Shown: piece by piece, positions 23,953 to 33,575 of the stretch
How the letters are laid out: every line of letters starts with the position of its first letter
Numbering within the stretch: position 1 is the stretch's first letter
From: Minwuia thermotolerans
Lineage (GTDB): Bacteria; Pseudomonadota; Alphaproteobacteria; Minwuiales; Minwuiaceae
Length of the DNA: 64,000 nucleotides
Direction: 5' to 3'
Assembly (NCBI RefSeq): GCF_002924445.1
Contig: NZ_PIGG01000015.1
Location: 62,001-126,000, forward strand
The notes under the pieces: generated by a model
Told to the model about the DNA's origin: nothing
Databases searched by the model: none
Seen by the model: only the letters and a program-made list of their open reading frames with translations
Program-made: the position numbers and the translations under genes

Positions 23953-25691
23953 CAGGCGGCGCTCCTTGCGGCGGGAGCGGCCTGCGCGCCCCGGACCAGC
24001 CGCCCGGGCAGGGCGCCCGTCGGCTCGCCGTCGCGCCAGGTCACCTGGCCCGCGACGATGGTCGCGTCATAGCCGCTGGCGCGCTGCATCAGCCGCCGCC
24101 CGCCGGCCGGCAGGTCGTAGAGCACTTCCGGGCGGTGCAGGGTCAGCCGCGCATGATCGATGACGTTGAGGTCGGCGCGGTAGCCGGGCCGCAGCAGGCC
24201 GCGGTCCAGCAGGCCCACCGCCTCGGCGGTGTCGCGGCACTGCGCCTTGATCACCCATTCCAGGTCCAGCTTCGGTCCGCGCTTCCGGTCGCGGGTCCAG
24301 TGGGTCAGCATGGTGGTCGGGAAGCTGCCGTCGCAGATCAGGCCGACATGCGCCCCGCCGTCGCCCAGGCCCGGCACGGTGTTCGGATCGGTCAGCATCT
24401 CGAAGCTGGGCTGCAGGTCGCGGCCGGCGAAGTTGAGGAACGGCACGTAGAGCATGCCCCGGCCGTGGTCCGCGGCCATCATCTCATAGGCCAGCGCCGC
24501 CGGGTCCACGCCCTGACGCGCCGCCATCGCGCCGATGGAGCGGTCCGGCGCCGGTTCGTAGTCCGGCGGATCGCCCAGCGGGAACATGTTGTCATAGTCG
24601 GCCAGCGTGTGGCGGGCGAAGCCGGAGCGTTTCTCCGGCGCGCCGGACAGCAGTTCGCGGCGGAAATCGTCCGTCTGCACCAGCTTCAGCCGCTCCGCCA
24701 CCGGCAGGGCTGCCGCCCGGTCCCAGGCCGGGAAGTCGCAGAACGGGTTCATGGTCAGCTCGAAGCCGAAGATGATGCCCACGGGCCGGCCGCAGACCTG
24801 CGCCCGGATGGGCAGGCCGTCGGCCGCCGCCCGCCCGATCATGTCCAGCGTCGTCCGCCAGGCCTCCGGCGCGCGGGCGTTCTGCGCCAGCGAGACCGAG
24901 AGCGGGCGGCCGGACTCGGTGACCATGCGGCGAAAGATCGAGAACTCCTCCTCCCGGTCCTTGAGGTCGGAGACCACCTGCAGCACGCCCCGGCCGGCGG
25001 CGCCGAGGCCGTTGGCGATGCCGACAAGCTCGTCCGCTTCGGCGGTCAGCGTCGGCGTCGGCTGGCCGTCGCTGGTGCGGTGGTTGAGCGTCCGCGAGGT
25101 GGAGAAGCCGAGCGCCCCGGCCTCCACGCCCTCGCGCGCCAGCCGCGCCATTTCGGCGATGTCTTCCGCCGTCGCCGGCTCCCGGTCGGCGCCGCGCTGG
25201 CCCATGACATAGACGCGCAGCGCGCCGTGCGGCACCTGGGCGGCGAAGTCGATGTCGTGGGGGATGGATGCGACCGCATCGAGGTACTCGGGCAGGCTCT
25301 CCCAGTTCCAGGGCAGGCCCTCGTCCAGCACCGCGCCGGGAATGTCCTCGACACCCTCCATCAGGCGGATCAGCCGGCCATGGTCCTCGGCCCGGCAGGG
25401 CGCGAAGCCGACTCCGCAATTGCCCATCACCGCGGTGGTGACGCCGTGCATGGACGAGGGCGTGAGATGCCGGTCCCAGCTCGCCTGGCCGTCATAGTGG
25501 GTGTGGATGTCGACGAAGCCGGGCGTGACGATGCGGCCCTTCGCGTCGATTTCCTCCGCGCCCCTGCCGGCGACGTCGCCGACCGTCGCGATCACGCCGC
25601 CGTCGATCGCCACATCGGCTTCGAAGGGCGTCCCGCCCGAGCCGTCGACGACCGTGCCGCCGCGGATGACCAGATCGTGCTTCGCGTCCAT
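23952..25691 (-). CDS. Amidohydrolase, N-acyl-D-amino-acid deacylase family
   Basis: The ATG at 25691 ([12 protein letters not shown]) follows GGGGAG and gives 579 residues. The metal-binding signature is [12 protein letters not shown] (about 60-71), with [11 protein letters not shown] typical of D-aminoacylase-like members and [12 protein letters not shown] for a late metal/aspartate site. [13 protein letters not shown] near the C-terminus is the usual composite beta domain. Members remove acyl groups from N-acyl-D-amino acids or act on related cyclic amides; this subgroup is only loosely tied to a substrate. It is coupled to a 2-hydroxyacid dehydrogenase, which would suit the release of an oxo- or hydroxy-acid. 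Confidence 0.88.
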   Translation of the reverse strand: MDAKHDLVIRGGTVVDGSGGTPFEADVAIDGGVIATVGDVAGRGAEEIDAKGRIVTPGFVDIHTHYDGQASWDRHLTPSSMHGVTTAVMGNCGVGFAPCRAEDHGRLIRLMEGVEDIPGAVLDEGLPWNWESLPEYLDAVASIPHDIDFAAQVPHGALRVYVMGQRGADREPATAEDIAEMARLAREGVEAGALGFSTSRTLNHRTSDGQPTPTLTAEADELVGIANGLGAAGRGVLQVVSDLKDREEEFSIFRRMVTESGRPLSVSLAQNARAPEAWRTTLDMIGRAAADGLPIRAQVCGRPVGIIFGFELTMNPFCDFPAWDRAAALPVAERLKLVQTDDFRRELLSGAPEKRSGFARHTLADYDNMFPLGDPPDYEPAPDRSIGAMAARQGVDPAALAYEMMAADHGRGMLYVPFLNFAGRDLQPSFEMLTDPNTVPGLGDGGAHVGLICDGSFPTTMLTHWTRDRKRGPKLDLEWVIKAQCRDTAEAVGLLDRGLLRPGYRADLNVIDHARLTLHRPEVLYDLPAGGRRLMQRASGYDATIVAGQVTWRDGEPTGALPGRLVRGAQAAPAARSAA

Positions 25692-25901
25692 GCCAGTCTC
25701 CCCTGATCCCAACCAGCGGAGGAGATTAGTGCAGCCGGTCCACACTGCGAAGGGCGATCACCGTCCATCCGCCATGCGCACGGCGGAACTGCCGGGAGTT
25801 GCGGTCCGGGCGGTTTGACAACCCCCGCGCGGGCGGCCACGATCCTCCGACGCCCGAGGCAGCGCAAAGCGGCGGCGCGCCCACCCGCCGGAGAGACCCC
25901 G

Positions 25902-26468
25902 ATGACGCAGCCGCCGGAACGATTGATCCAGGATCTGGCGCGCGGGCGGCTGACGCGGGAGAGCGCGCCGGAAATCTGGGATGCCCTGCACGGCCCGTCG
26001 GCCACGGTCTTTCCCGACACCGCGGACCTGCCCTACCGGCCGCTGGCCGTGGTCCACGAATACTGGAAGGACATGACCCGGATCGACGGCGTGGCCCAGC
26101 AGCTCCGCATCGAACCGGAGCGGATCGCCGGCGCGCTGGGCTATGTCATGCTGGTCGACGCGCTGGAGGGCGGGGAGGGGTTCCGCTATGCGCTCTACGG
26201 CTCGCGCATCGCCGGCGTGGCGGGATTCGACATGACCGGCCGGCTGGTGACCGAGGTCCCGACCACCCTGCCGACGCGGCTGTTCTTCGTCGCCTGCTAC
26301 ATCGCCGTCCAGCGCCACCACGCGCCAATCTACACCGTCCACCAGGCCCCGGACGACATCATGATCGGCAGCTGGCACCGCCTGATGCTGCCGCTGGGGC
26401 AGGGCGCCGAGGTGCGCCGGCTGCTGGTCTGCAACGTCCCCGTGGATCCGCATGGCCGGCCGAAATGA
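25902..26468 (+). CDS. PAS_5-type domain protein, second copy
   Basis: The ATG at 25902 (MTQPPERLIQDL) follows GGAGAG and gives 188 residues. RYALYGSRIAGVAGFDMTGRLVTEVPTTL (about 95-125) is the core PAS_5 pattern, and APIYTVHQAPDD...RLMLPLG continues it. The N-terminal 40 residues (APEIWDALHGPSATVFPDTADLPYRPL) are the usual linker. It differs from the PAS_5 gene at 19060 enough that the pair is not a recent duplication. A signal-sensing role is likely; an output is not apparent. It lies divergent from the amidohydrolase, and 210 bases separate the starts. Confidence 0.8.
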   Translation: MTQPPERLIQDLARGRLTRESAPEIWDALHGPSATVFPDTADLPYRPLAVVHEYWKDMTRIDGVAQQLRIEPERIAGALGYVMLVDALEGGEGFRYALYGSRIAGVAGFDMTGRLVTEVPTTLPTRLFFVACYIAVQRHHAPIYTVHQAPDDIMIGSWHRLMLPLGQGAEVRRLLVCNVPVDPHGRPK

Positions 26469-26571
26469 CCGCACCCGCGGCATGAACATCGCCCCGCCCC
26501 CTGTTCGCCGGCGGCGGTGTGCCCCATAATCAGGGCCAAGAGGCAGCAGTTCGCATCGGGGAGGCGGAAAC

Positions 26572-28884
26572 ATGAAATTCGGCATTGGCGACGGCCCGCG
26601 GCGGGTCGAGGATCCGGTCCTGGTGCGCGGCCAGGGACGCTATACCGACGACGTGCACGTGGAGGGCGCGCTGAAGGGCCATGTCTTCCGCTCGCCCGTG
26701 GCGCACGCGACGATCACGAAGCTGGACGTCGAGGCGGCGCGCAGCGCGCCCGGCGTGGTCGCGGTGCTGACCGGCGAGGAGCTGACGCAGGACGACGTCA
26801 AGCCGCTGGCCTGTCTCACCGACATCCGCAACGGCGACGGCTCGAAGCATCCCAAGCCGCCGCGCCACATCCTGGCGAAGGAGAAGGTGCGCCATGTCGG
26901 CGAACCGGTCGCCTTCATCGTCGCCGAAACGCTGGCGCAGGCGCGCGACGCCGCCGACCTGATCGAGTTCGACTTCGACGAGCTGCCAGTGGCCACCGGC
27001 ACCTACGAGGCGACGCTGGACGGCGCGCCGCAGGTCTGGGAGGAGGCGCCGAACAACGTCATCCTGGACTACGAGAAGGGCGACAAGGAGGAAGTCGCAG
27101 CCATCTTCGACAAGGCCGCGAAGGTCTCGAAGGTCCGCATCGTCAACAACCGCCTGGTCTGCAACGCCATGGAGCCGCGCGCGGCCGTGGCCGAGGTGAA
27201 GCCGGGCGACGGGAAGATCACCCTCTACGTGCCCAGTCAGGGCCCGGCCATGCAGATGCAGCAGCTCTCGGCCATGCTGGGCATCGACATGAAGAACCTC
27301 CGGCTGGTCACCGGCCATGTCGGCGGCGGCTTCGGCACCAAGGCGTTCCTCTATCCGGAGGCCTGCCTGACGCTGTGGGCGGCGAAGCGGCTGGGCCGCT
27401 CCGTGCGCTGGACCGGCGACCGGGGCGAGATGTTCGTCTCCGACAGCCAGGGCCGCGACCACGTCACCTTCGTGGAGGTGGCGATGGACGAGCAGAACCG
27501 CTTCCAGGCGCTCAGGGCGACCACCTATGCGGCGCTGGGCGCCTATCTGGCGAACTTCGCGCCCTTCATCCCGACCGACGCATGCGCCGGCATGTACACC
27601 GGGCTCTACAAGATCCCGAAGATGTACCTCAACGTGAAGGGCGTCATGACCAACACCGTGCCGACCGACGCCTATCGCGGCGCGGGCCGGCCGGAGGCCG
27701 CCTACATGATCGAGCGGCTGGTGGAGCAGGCGGCGAAGGACGCCGGTATCAGCTCCGACGAGATCCGCCGCATCAACTTCCCCGACGCCGACGAGATGCC
27801 CCACACCATGGGACTGGGCGACGTCATCGATTCCGGCGACTTCACCGGCCTGATGGAAGACGCCATGAAGGACGCCGACTGGGCCGGTTTCGCGGAGCGC
27901 CGCAAGCAGTCGGAAGCCCGCGGCCGGCTGCGCGGCATCGGCATGGCCACCTATGTCGAGCGCTGCGGCGGCGGCGCCGGGGTTCCGGCGCGCATCAGCT
28001 TCGAGGAGAAGGGCAAGGTCCGGATCTATTCCGGCGGCCTCGATTCCGGCCAGGGCCACGCCGTCTCCTACGCCCAGATCCTGTCGCAGAAGCTGGGCAT
28101 CGACGCCGAGGACATCGAGCTGATCCAGGGCGACACCGACCGCACGCCGCCCGGCTTCACCGGCGGCTCCAAGTCGATCCCCGTGGGCGGCGCCTCGGTG
28201 CTGGACGCGGCCGAAGCCGCGCTGGAGAAGGGCCGCAAGGTGGCCGCGAAGATGCTGGAGACGGCCGAGGTCGACATCGAATACGCCGACGGCCGGTTCT
28301 CGGTCGCCGGCACCGACCGGGGCATGTCCCTGTACGAGGTCGCCGAGGCGGCGAAGGATCCGGCCAACCTGCCCGAGGGCGTCGAGCCGGGCCTGGACAA
28401 CGAGCAGAACCACAACAACGAGAAGCCGACCTTCCCCAACGGCTGCCACATCTGCGAGGTCGAGGTCGATCCGCAGACCGGCCAGGTGGAGCTTCTGGAC
28501 TACACCGTGGTCGACGATTTCGGCGTCACCCTGAACCCGATCCTGCTGGAGGGCCAGGTGCATGGCGGCATCGTCCAGGGCGTCGGCCAGGCCTGGCACG
28601 AGCACACGGTCTATGACGAGGAGACCGGCCAGCTGCTCTCCGGCAGCTTCATGGACTACCAGATGCCCCGGGCCGAGGACTTCCCCCCGATCCGCTTCCG
28701 CACGCGCAATGTCCGCTGCACGACCAATCCGCTGGGCGTGAAGGGCGCGGGCGAGGCGGGCGCGATCGGCGCGCCGCCGGCCTTCGTCAACGCGGTGCGG
28801 AACGCCGTCGACGGCAAGGGCAATCTCGAAGGCCTCGAGATGCCGCTGACGCCCGTGAAGGTCTGGACCGCGCTGCACGGCTGA
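26572..28884 (+). CDS. Xanthine dehydrogenase-family molybdopterin-binding large subunit (orphan)
   Basis: The 770 residues contain the molybdenum-hydroxylase large-subunit motifs: GHVGGGFGTKAFLYPE (about 246-261), the active-site loop TDAYRGAGRPEA (about 365), a glycine-rich GGLDSGQGH and the catalytic glutamate in VKGAGEAGAIGAPPAF near 730. The loop sequence AYRGAGR excludes a form I CO dehydrogenase, which has AYRCSFR. The substrate is therefore an aldehyde, purine or similar heterocycle. The usual 2Fe-2S small and FAD medium subunits are absent on both sides, so the protein needs partners from elsewhere. It is preceded by GGGGAGG. Confidence 0.92.
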   Translation: MKFGIGDGPRRVEDPVLVRGQGRYTDDVHVEGALKGHVFRSPVAHATITKLDVEAARSAPGVVAVLTGEELTQDDVKPLACLTDIRNGDGSKHPKPPRHILAKEKVRHVGEPVAFIVAETLAQARDAADLIEFDFDELPVATGTYEATLDGAPQVWEEAPNNVILDYEKGDKEEVAAIFDKAAKVSKVRIVNNRLVCNAMEPRAAVAEVKPGDGKITLYVPSQGPAMQMQQLSAMLGIDMKNLRLVTGHVGGGFGTKAFLYPEACLTLWAAKRLGRSVRWTGDRGEMFVSDSQGRDHVTFVEVAMDEQNRFQALRATTYAALGAYLANFAPFIPTDACAGMYTGLYKIPKMYLNVKGVMTNTVPTDAYRGAGRPEAAYMIERLVEQAAKDAGISSDEIRRINFPDADEMPHTMGLGDVIDSGDFTGLMEDAMKDADWAGFAERRKQSEARGRLRGIGMATYVERCGGGAGVPARISFEEKGKVRIYSGGLDSGQGHAVSYAQILSQKLGIDAEDIELIQGDTDRTPPGFTGGSKSIPVGGASVLDAAEAALEKGRKVAAKMLETAEVDIEYADGRFSVAGTDRGMSLYEVAEAAKDPANLPEGVEPGLDNEQNHNNEKPTFPNGCHICEVEVDPQTGQVELLDYTVVDDFGVTLNPILLEGQVHGGIVQGVGQAWHEHTVYDEETGQLLSGSFMDYQMPRAEDFPPIRFRTRNVRCTTNPLGVKGAGEAGAIGAPPAFVNAVRNAVDGKGNLEGLEMPLTPVKVWTALHG

Positions 28885-28931
28885 GGGCGGGCTTTCACGG
28901 AAGCGCGCATTCCCCGGCGATCTGTCGAGAC

Positions 28932-28999
28932 ATCCCCCCCTCCCTGGCCCCCCTTCCGGGAAGGGGGAGGGTGGCCCGCGTCAGCGGCTCGGGAGGGGG
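28932..28999. repeat. Long palindromic repeat family G, copy 2
   Basis: It matches the element at 18891-18958 closely, sharing CTTCC.GGAAGGGGGAG and GTGGCCCGCGTCAGCGG. Both copies lie between convergent genes. Confidence 0.75.
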
Positions 29000-29057
29000 A
29001 TGTTCTTCAAGGTCGCGGTCCAGAGGCGGCGGGAACCCGAGTCCTGCCCGGCGCGAA

Positions 29058-29076
29058 GGGCCGGCTTCGCCGGCCC
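29058..29076. terminator. Perfect 8-bp hairpin, possible bidirectional terminator
   Basis: GGGCCGGC, loop TTC, GCCGGCCC. The position between convergent genes suits a terminator, but no U-run follows. Confidence 0.35.
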
Positions 29077-29205
29077 CGGGACGCGGCATTGGAGGATCGA
29101 TCCGACCGGCGCGCTGCTTGCGGCGGGCAGGACATCGATGAAAGTGCCCGCGCCGTCATTCGTGGGCGCATCGGCGCCGGCCGCTCCATCCCGCGCAACC
29201 CGGTT

Positions 29206-29889
29206 TCAGAGAGCCTTGCCGGTGAAGGTCGTGCGCTCGCTGATCTCGATCATGTTGCCGTCCGGGTCGCGCAGGAAGCCGAAGCGCACCACGTCGCCCA
29301 GCTCCCTGAGCGGCGCGCCGATCGACGCGCCCTTGGCTTCGGCCTCCTGAAAGGCCGTCTTCGCATCCATGACCTGGAAGGTGATGTAGCGGAAGCCCGG
29401 GCCGCGCCAGTCGGCGTCGTCGATGACCCGGACCTCGCCCGGCTGGATCAGGATGCGGCCCTTGCCGTGGCGGAAGACCTTCGGATCGCCAAGCTGCTCC
29501 AGACCGATCACGTCGCGGTAGAAGCGCATGGTCGCTTCCGGGTCGTTGGCGGAAAGCTTGAGCGCATAGCCGTCGATGCCGTCCTTGCCGGCGGGCGCGA
29601 GCGTCACCCGGTTGCCGTCCGGGTCGGTCTCAGAATGGGTGCCCGGGCGGCCTTCGACGGCGACGATCAGCTCGGCATAGCCGGTCGGCGGCATGGCCGG
29701 CAGGGGGTCGCGGGCATGGTTCATCTTCAGGATCGCGTCGTGGAGATGGTGGCGGTGCTGCTGCACGCCGCCGCCCAGCTTGCCCATGTGGTCGTATGCC
29801 AGACCGACGGTCTTCTGCCAGAAGTCGAGCTGGGGCTCGCGGGCGTTGGAGAACAGGCCGATGTCGAAGCCGGCGCGGGCGAATTCCAT
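29206..29889 (-). CDS. VOC-superfamily (glyoxalase/dioxygenase-fold) protein
   Basis: The ATG at 29889 (MEFARAGFDIGLF) begins 4 bases after the cysNC stop, so the gene is the last of the cysD-cysNC transcript. The 227 residues hold two vicinal-oxygen-chelate halves: residues 1-100 (DIGLFSNAREPQLDFWQKTVGL) and 120-220 (ALKLSANDPEATMRFYRDVIGL, FLRDPDGNMIEISERT). Metal ligands could include His residues in QQHRHHLHD and the glutamate in MIEIS. The reaction is unknown; VOC enzymes include glyoxalases, dioxygenases and lyases. A link to sulfate activation is not known, so the context may be accidental. Confidence 0.85.
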   Translation of the reverse strand: MEFARAGFDIGLFSNAREPQLDFWQKTVGLAYDHMGKLGGGVQQHRHHLHDAILKMNHARDPLPAMPPTGYAELIVAVEGRPGTHSETDPDGNRVTLAPAGKDGIDGYALKLSANDPEATMRFYRDVIGLEQLGDPKVFRHGKGRILIQPGEVRVIDDADWRGPGFRYITFQVMDAKTAFQEAEAKGASIGAPLRELGDVVRFGFLRDPDGNMIEISERTTFTGKAL

Positions 29890-29893
29890 GATG

Positions 29894-31765
29894 TCACCTA
29901 GTCCGCGTGAAGGTCTCCTCCACATAAGCCATCAGCTTGTCGAGGCAAGCGTCCACCGGCAGCGCCGCGGTGTCGACCGACAGTTCCGGCGCGTCGGGCG
30001 CCTCGTAGGGCGCGGAGACGCCGGTGAACTCCTTGATCTCGCCGGCGCGGGCCTTCTGGTAGAGGCCCTTGGGATCGCGCGCTTCGCAGGTGGCGACATC
30101 GGCCTGGATGAAGATCTCGTGGAAATCGTGGCCGGCCGCCTGGCGCGCCCGGTCGCGGTCGGAACGGTAGGGCGAGATGAAGGCGGTGATGACGATCAGC
30201 CCCGCCCGGGCCATCAGGGCGGCGACCTCGCCGACGCGGCGGATGTTCTCGGCGCGGTCTTCGGGGCTGAAGCCGAGATCGGCGTTGAGGCCGAAACGGA
30301 CATTGTCGCCGTCCAGCACGTAGACTTGGTAGCCGAGATCGAAGAGCCGCCGTTCGGTGGCGACCGCCAGCGTCGACTTGCCGGCGCCCGACAGGCCGGT
30401 GAACCAGAGCACGCCGCCCTTGTGGCCGTTTCGCCGGGCGCGGTCGGCGTCGGTGATGTCGTGCATCACCTGGGTGATGTTGGAGGCGCGCCTGGTGATC
30501 ATCTGGCGCTGATCGGCATAGCCCTCCATGGAGACGATGCCGCCGCCGGAGATGTCGTAGCCGTCGATCAGCACGAAACGGCCGGTCTTCTGGTTGTCGC
30601 GGAACTCGTCGAGCGCCAGCATCTTGCGCGAGCGCACTGTGATCTCGGCGACGGCGTTGCGCTCCACGGTCGCACCGGCGCGCTGGCTGAGGTCGCCGGT
30701 GTCGATGACGTTGTCGATCGACTGCACGGTCACCGGCGCCTCGGTGTTGGCCAGCTTCATGCGGTAGGTCTTGCCGGTCTTCAGCGGCTCGCGGCCCAGC
30801 CAGAAGACATGGGCGCGGAAGACGTCGGTCTCGATCGGCGGGTGGGACTCGTGGCTGGCGACATGGCCGCGCTCGACGAAGATCTGCTCGTCCAGGGTGA
30901 TGCCGACGGACTGCCCGGCCGAGGCCTTCATCGGCGGCGCCGGCGCGTTCCAGGCCTCGATGGACTTGACCCGCACGGTCTTGTTGGTGGGGCTGAACAG
31001 CAGCGTGTCGCCGACCCTGAGCGTGCCGCTCTCGATACGGCCGGCGATGATGCGCCGGTCGTCGAACTTGTAGACGTCCTGCACGGGGAAGCGCAGCGGC
31101 TGATCCGTCGCCGGCGCCGGCACGCGGAAGCCGTCCAGGGCGTCCACCACCGACGGGCCGGGGTACCAGGGCATGCTGGCCGACGGCCCGACGATCAGGT
31201 CGCCTTCCCGGCCCGAGACCGGGATGACGTGGTCGGGGCTGACGCCGATGCTCTGCAGATAGCCGCGGATCTCGCGCTCGATGGCGTCGAAGCGGTCCTG
31301 CGAATAGCCCACCAGGTCCATCTTGTTGACGCAGACCGTGACCTGCGGCACGCCCATCAGGTGCAGCAGGTAGCCGTGGCGGCGCGACTGTTCCTGCACG
31401 CCTTCTTTGGCGTCGATCACCAGGATGGCCGCGTCGGCCGAGGCCGCGCCGGTGATCATGTTCTTGAGGAATTCCTTGTGGCCCGGCGCGTCGATGATGA
31501 CGTAGTCGCGCCTGGCCGACTTGAACCAGATCTGGGTGGTGTCGATGGTGATGCCCTGATCGCGCTCGGCCTGCAGCGCGTCCAGCAGGAAGGCGTACTC
31601 CATCGGCATGCCGCGGCGCTCGCACATGCGGCGGATGGATTCGACCTTGCCCTCGGGCAGGCTGTCGGTGTCGTGGAAGATGCGCCCGACCAGCGTCGAC
31701 TTGCCGTGGTCGACATGGCCGACGAAGACGATCTTCAGGAAATCGCGGATATTGCCGTTGGTCAT
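29894..31765 (-). CDS. cysNC: Bifunctional sulfate adenylyltransferase subunit 1 / APS kinase
   Basis: The 623-residue fusion has an EF-Tu-like GTPase at 1-230 ([21 protein letters not shown]), two beta-barrel domains, and an APS kinase domain from about 445 ([29 protein letters not shown]). The N-terminal part works with CysD to make adenosine 5'-phosphosulfate from ATP and sulfate, with GTP hydrolysis pulling the reaction. The C-terminal part phosphorylates it to PAPS. This NodQ-like fusion is common in alphaproteobacteria. It starts 25 bases after cysD and is followed by a VOC gene. Confidence 0.96.
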   Translation of the reverse strand: MTNGNIRDFLKIVFVGHVDHGKSTLVGRIFHDTDSLPEGKVESIRRMCERRGMPMEYAFLLDALQAERDQGITIDTTQIWFKSARRDYVIIDAPGHKEFLKNMITGAASADAAILVIDAKEGVQEQSRRHGYLLHLMGVPQVTVCVNKMDLVGYSQDRFDAIEREIRGYLQSIGVSPDHVIPVSGREGDLIVGPSASMPWYPGPSVVDALDGFRVPAPATDQPLRFPVQDVYKFDDRRIIAGRIESGTLRVGDTLLFSPTNKTVRVKSIEAWNAPAPPMKASAGQSVGITLDEQIFVERGHVASHESHPPIETDVFRAHVFWLGREPLKTGKTYRMKLANTEAPVTVQSIDNVIDTGDLSQRAGATVERNAVAEITVRSRKMLALDEFRDNQKTGRFVLIDGYDISGGGIVSMEGYADQRQMITRRASNITQVMHDITDADRARRNGHKGGVLWFTGLSGAGKSTLAVATERRLFDLGYQVYVLDGDNVRFGLNADLGFSPEDRAENIRRVGEVAALMARAGLIVITAFISPYRSDRDRARQAAGHDFHEIFIQADVATCEARDPKGLYQKARAGEIKEFTGVSAPYEAPDAPELSVDTAALPVDACLDKLMAYVEETFTRTR

Positions 31766-31790
31766 CTGACTGTGCCCCTCTCGCCGGCGC

Positions 31791-32585
31791 CTACATGTAC
31801 CCGTCGGCGCGCAGGCGCTCGAAGGCGTCCTCGGCCTCGTGGTCCATGGCGCGCCCGGCGCGCTCGGGGATCTTCGTGGTCCGGAGCTCCTCGATGATTT
31901 CCTCGATGGTCGTGGCGTTCGAGGCGACGGGGCTGGTGATGTCCTTGTCGCCCAGGCTGCGGTAGCGCTTGCCGTCCTTCGCGAAGTACAGGTCGATGAC
32001 CGGGATCTTCTCGCGCTGGGTGTAGAGCCAGATATCGACCTCGGTCCAGTGCAGCAGGGGATGGATGCGGATGTGCGTGCCCGGCGGAAACTCGGTGTTG
32101 AACTGGTCCCAGAACTCCGGCGGCTGGTCGCGGAAGTTCCACTGCCCGCCTTCGCCGCGGGGGCTGAACACGCGCTCCTTGGCGCGGGTCGCCTCCTCGT
32201 CGCGGCGGATGCCGGCGAAGATGCCGTCGAAGGGGTTCTCGGCCAGGAACCGCTTCAGGCCCTCGGTCTTGCGCGCCGCCGAGCGCGCCGCCGGCGGCAG
32301 GCTCGGGTCCATCTCCTCGATCGGCGGGCACTCGCCGCGCAGGAAGGTCAGGTCCCACTCCTTCGCGTAACGGTCGCGGAACTCGTACATCTCCGGGAAC
32401 TTCTTGCCCGTGTCGACGTGCATGACGGGGAAGGGCACGCGGCCGAAGAAGGCCTTGCGGGCCAGCCAGATCATGACGTTGGAATCCTTGCCGAGGGACC
32501 AGAGCATGCCGACCCGGTCGAGGCGGTTGAAGGCCTCGCGGAAGATATAGATGCTCTGGCTTTCCAGCCGGTCGAGATGATCCAT
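31791..32585 (-). CDS. cysD: Sulfate adenylyltransferase subunit 2
   Basis: The 264 residues match CysD. The PP-loop is [12 protein letters not shown] (about 27-38), followed by [20 protein letters not shown] and [14 protein letters not shown]. The C-terminus contains [22 protein letters not shown] and [12 protein letters not shown]. It binds ATP and sulfate and forms APS together with CysN. It is the first gene of the minus-strand operon cysD-cysNC-VOC. Its start is 210 bases from the divergent carbonic anhydrase gene; the gap is unusually AT-rich for this window. Confidence 0.96.
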   Translation of the reverse strand: MDHLDRLESQSIYIFREAFNRLDRVGMLWSLGKDSNVMIWLARKAFFGRVPFPVMHVDTGKKFPEMYEFRDRYAKEWDLTFLRGECPPIEEMDPSLPPAARSAARKTEGLKRFLAENPFDGIFAGIRRDEEATRAKERVFSPRGEGGQWNFRDQPPEFWDQFNTEFPPGTHIRIHPLLHWTEVDIWLYTQREKIPVIDLYFAKDGKRYRSLGDKDITSPVASNATTIEEIIEELRTTKIPERAGRAMDHEAEDAFERLRADGYM

Positions 32586-32721
32586 TCGGGCGGCTCCGTG
32601 ATCGGGTTCCGTGTTGCGGCGCGGAAGACAGAGACGAGTGCAAGGAGCGTGTCAAGCGCCGGGGCGTTGTCTGCGTCACATAGAAGCCATTTTTTCTGTG
32701 GAAAGCCTTTTGAATACCTCC

Positions 32722-32737
32722 ATTTCAACTGTGAAAT
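32722..32737. promoter_or_regulatory. Inverted repeat in the AT-rich cysD / carbonic anhydrase gap
   Basis: ATTTCA-ACTG-TGAAAT is a perfect 6-base inverted repeat in the most AT-rich stretch of the window (about 32690-32755). TTGAAT (32710-32715) followed after 17 bases by GAAATA could be a plus-strand promoter overlapping it. The repeat may be an operator for either gene. No protein is assigned to it. Confidence 0.4.
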
Positions 32738-32795
32738 AGGCTATCATGTCGCCGTTCGGCCCGTTTGCGGGCCCGTGACAGAGGGGGACACGCCG

Positions 32796-33542
32796 ATGAT
32801 CACTGGAAAACCGCTCGCGGCGATCGGGTTCGCCGCCGCGATGGGCGCCGCCGCAGCATGGGCGGCGGACACGCACTGGAGCTACGCCGGCGCGGACGGC
32901 CCGGCGCAATGGGCGGCGCTGTCGGAGAGCTTCGCGGCCTGCGGCGGCGGCGTGCAGCAGTCGCCGGTCGACATCGTCGAACCGGATACGGTCGAGGCGG
33001 AACTGGAGGAAATCGAGCTCGCCTGGAACGCCGAGGCGGCCTGGACGGTGCTGAACAACGGCCACACGATTCAGGTCCAGGCGCCGGACGCGGGTTACGC
33101 CGTGATCGACGGGGAGCGTTTCGATCTGCTGCAGTTCCACTTCCACAGCCCGTCCGAGCACGCCATCGACGGCGAGCGCTGGCCCATGGAGGTCCATTTC
33201 GTCCATGCCGCCGAGGACGGCCGGCTTGCGGTGATCGGGGTGATGATGTCGGGCGGCGGCGCCAACGGCCTGTTCGAGCGGGTGATGGACGCCGCCCCGG
33301 CGGCGAAGGGCGAAGCGGCGCTGGGCGCGGCGGACGCGCGGGCGCTGATGCCCGGCGACGACGATTTCTTCCGCTATCAGGGTTCGCTGACGACGCCGCC
33401 CTGCTCGGAGATCGTGCTCTGGTCGGTGATGGAGGGTTCGGTCGCGGTGTCCGATGCGGCGATCGCGAAGTTCCGGGATATCCACGCCATGAACGCCCGG
33501 CCGCTGCAGCCGCTCAACCGGCGCTACGTGCTGCAGGACTGA
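32796..33542 (+). CDS. Periplasmic alpha-type carbonic anhydrase
   Basis: The ATG at 32796 follows GAGGGGGA and gives 248 residues. The first 24 residues (ITGKPLAAIGFAAAMGAAAAWAA) form a signal peptide. The zinc ligands are His115, His117 (LLQFHFHSPSEH) and His134 (MEVHFVH); His90 (NNGHTIQV) is the proton-shuttle position, and SLTTPPCSE holds the gatekeeper threonine. The set is complete, so it should convert CO2 and bicarbonate in the periplasm. Two cysteines (SFAACGG and PPCSE) could form the disulfide seen in bacterial alpha enzymes. It is monocistronic and divergent from cysD. Confidence 0.95.
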   Translation: MITGKPLAAIGFAAAMGAAAAWAADTHWSYAGADGPAQWAALSESFAACGGGVQQSPVDIVEPDTVEAELEEIELAWNAEAAWTVLNNGHTIQVQAPDAGYAVIDGERFDLLQFHFHSPSEHAIDGERWPMEVHFVHAAEDGRLAVIGVMMSGGGANGLFERVMDAAPAAKGEAALGAADARALMPGDDDFFRYQGSLTTPPCSEIVLWSVMEGSVAVSDAAIAKFRDIHAMNARPLQPLNRRYVLQD

Positions 33543-33575
33543 ATCCCGTGCCGTGCGGCGGAGCCGACGGCCGCC

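Larger units (their letters stand above)
28885..29205. other. Gene-free gap between convergent genes
   Basis: The 321 bases carry no credible gene. They hold one 68-base palindromic repeat (28932-28999) and a GGGCCGGC-TTC-GCCGGCCC hairpin (29058-29076). The remaining sequence has no frame with coding character. Confidence 0.7.

Noticed and set aside
23008-25691. Reading the 2-hydroxyacid dehydrogenase and amidohydrolase as part of the diiron operon
   Set aside because: They are on the opposite strand, converge with it and form their own TGATG-coupled pair.
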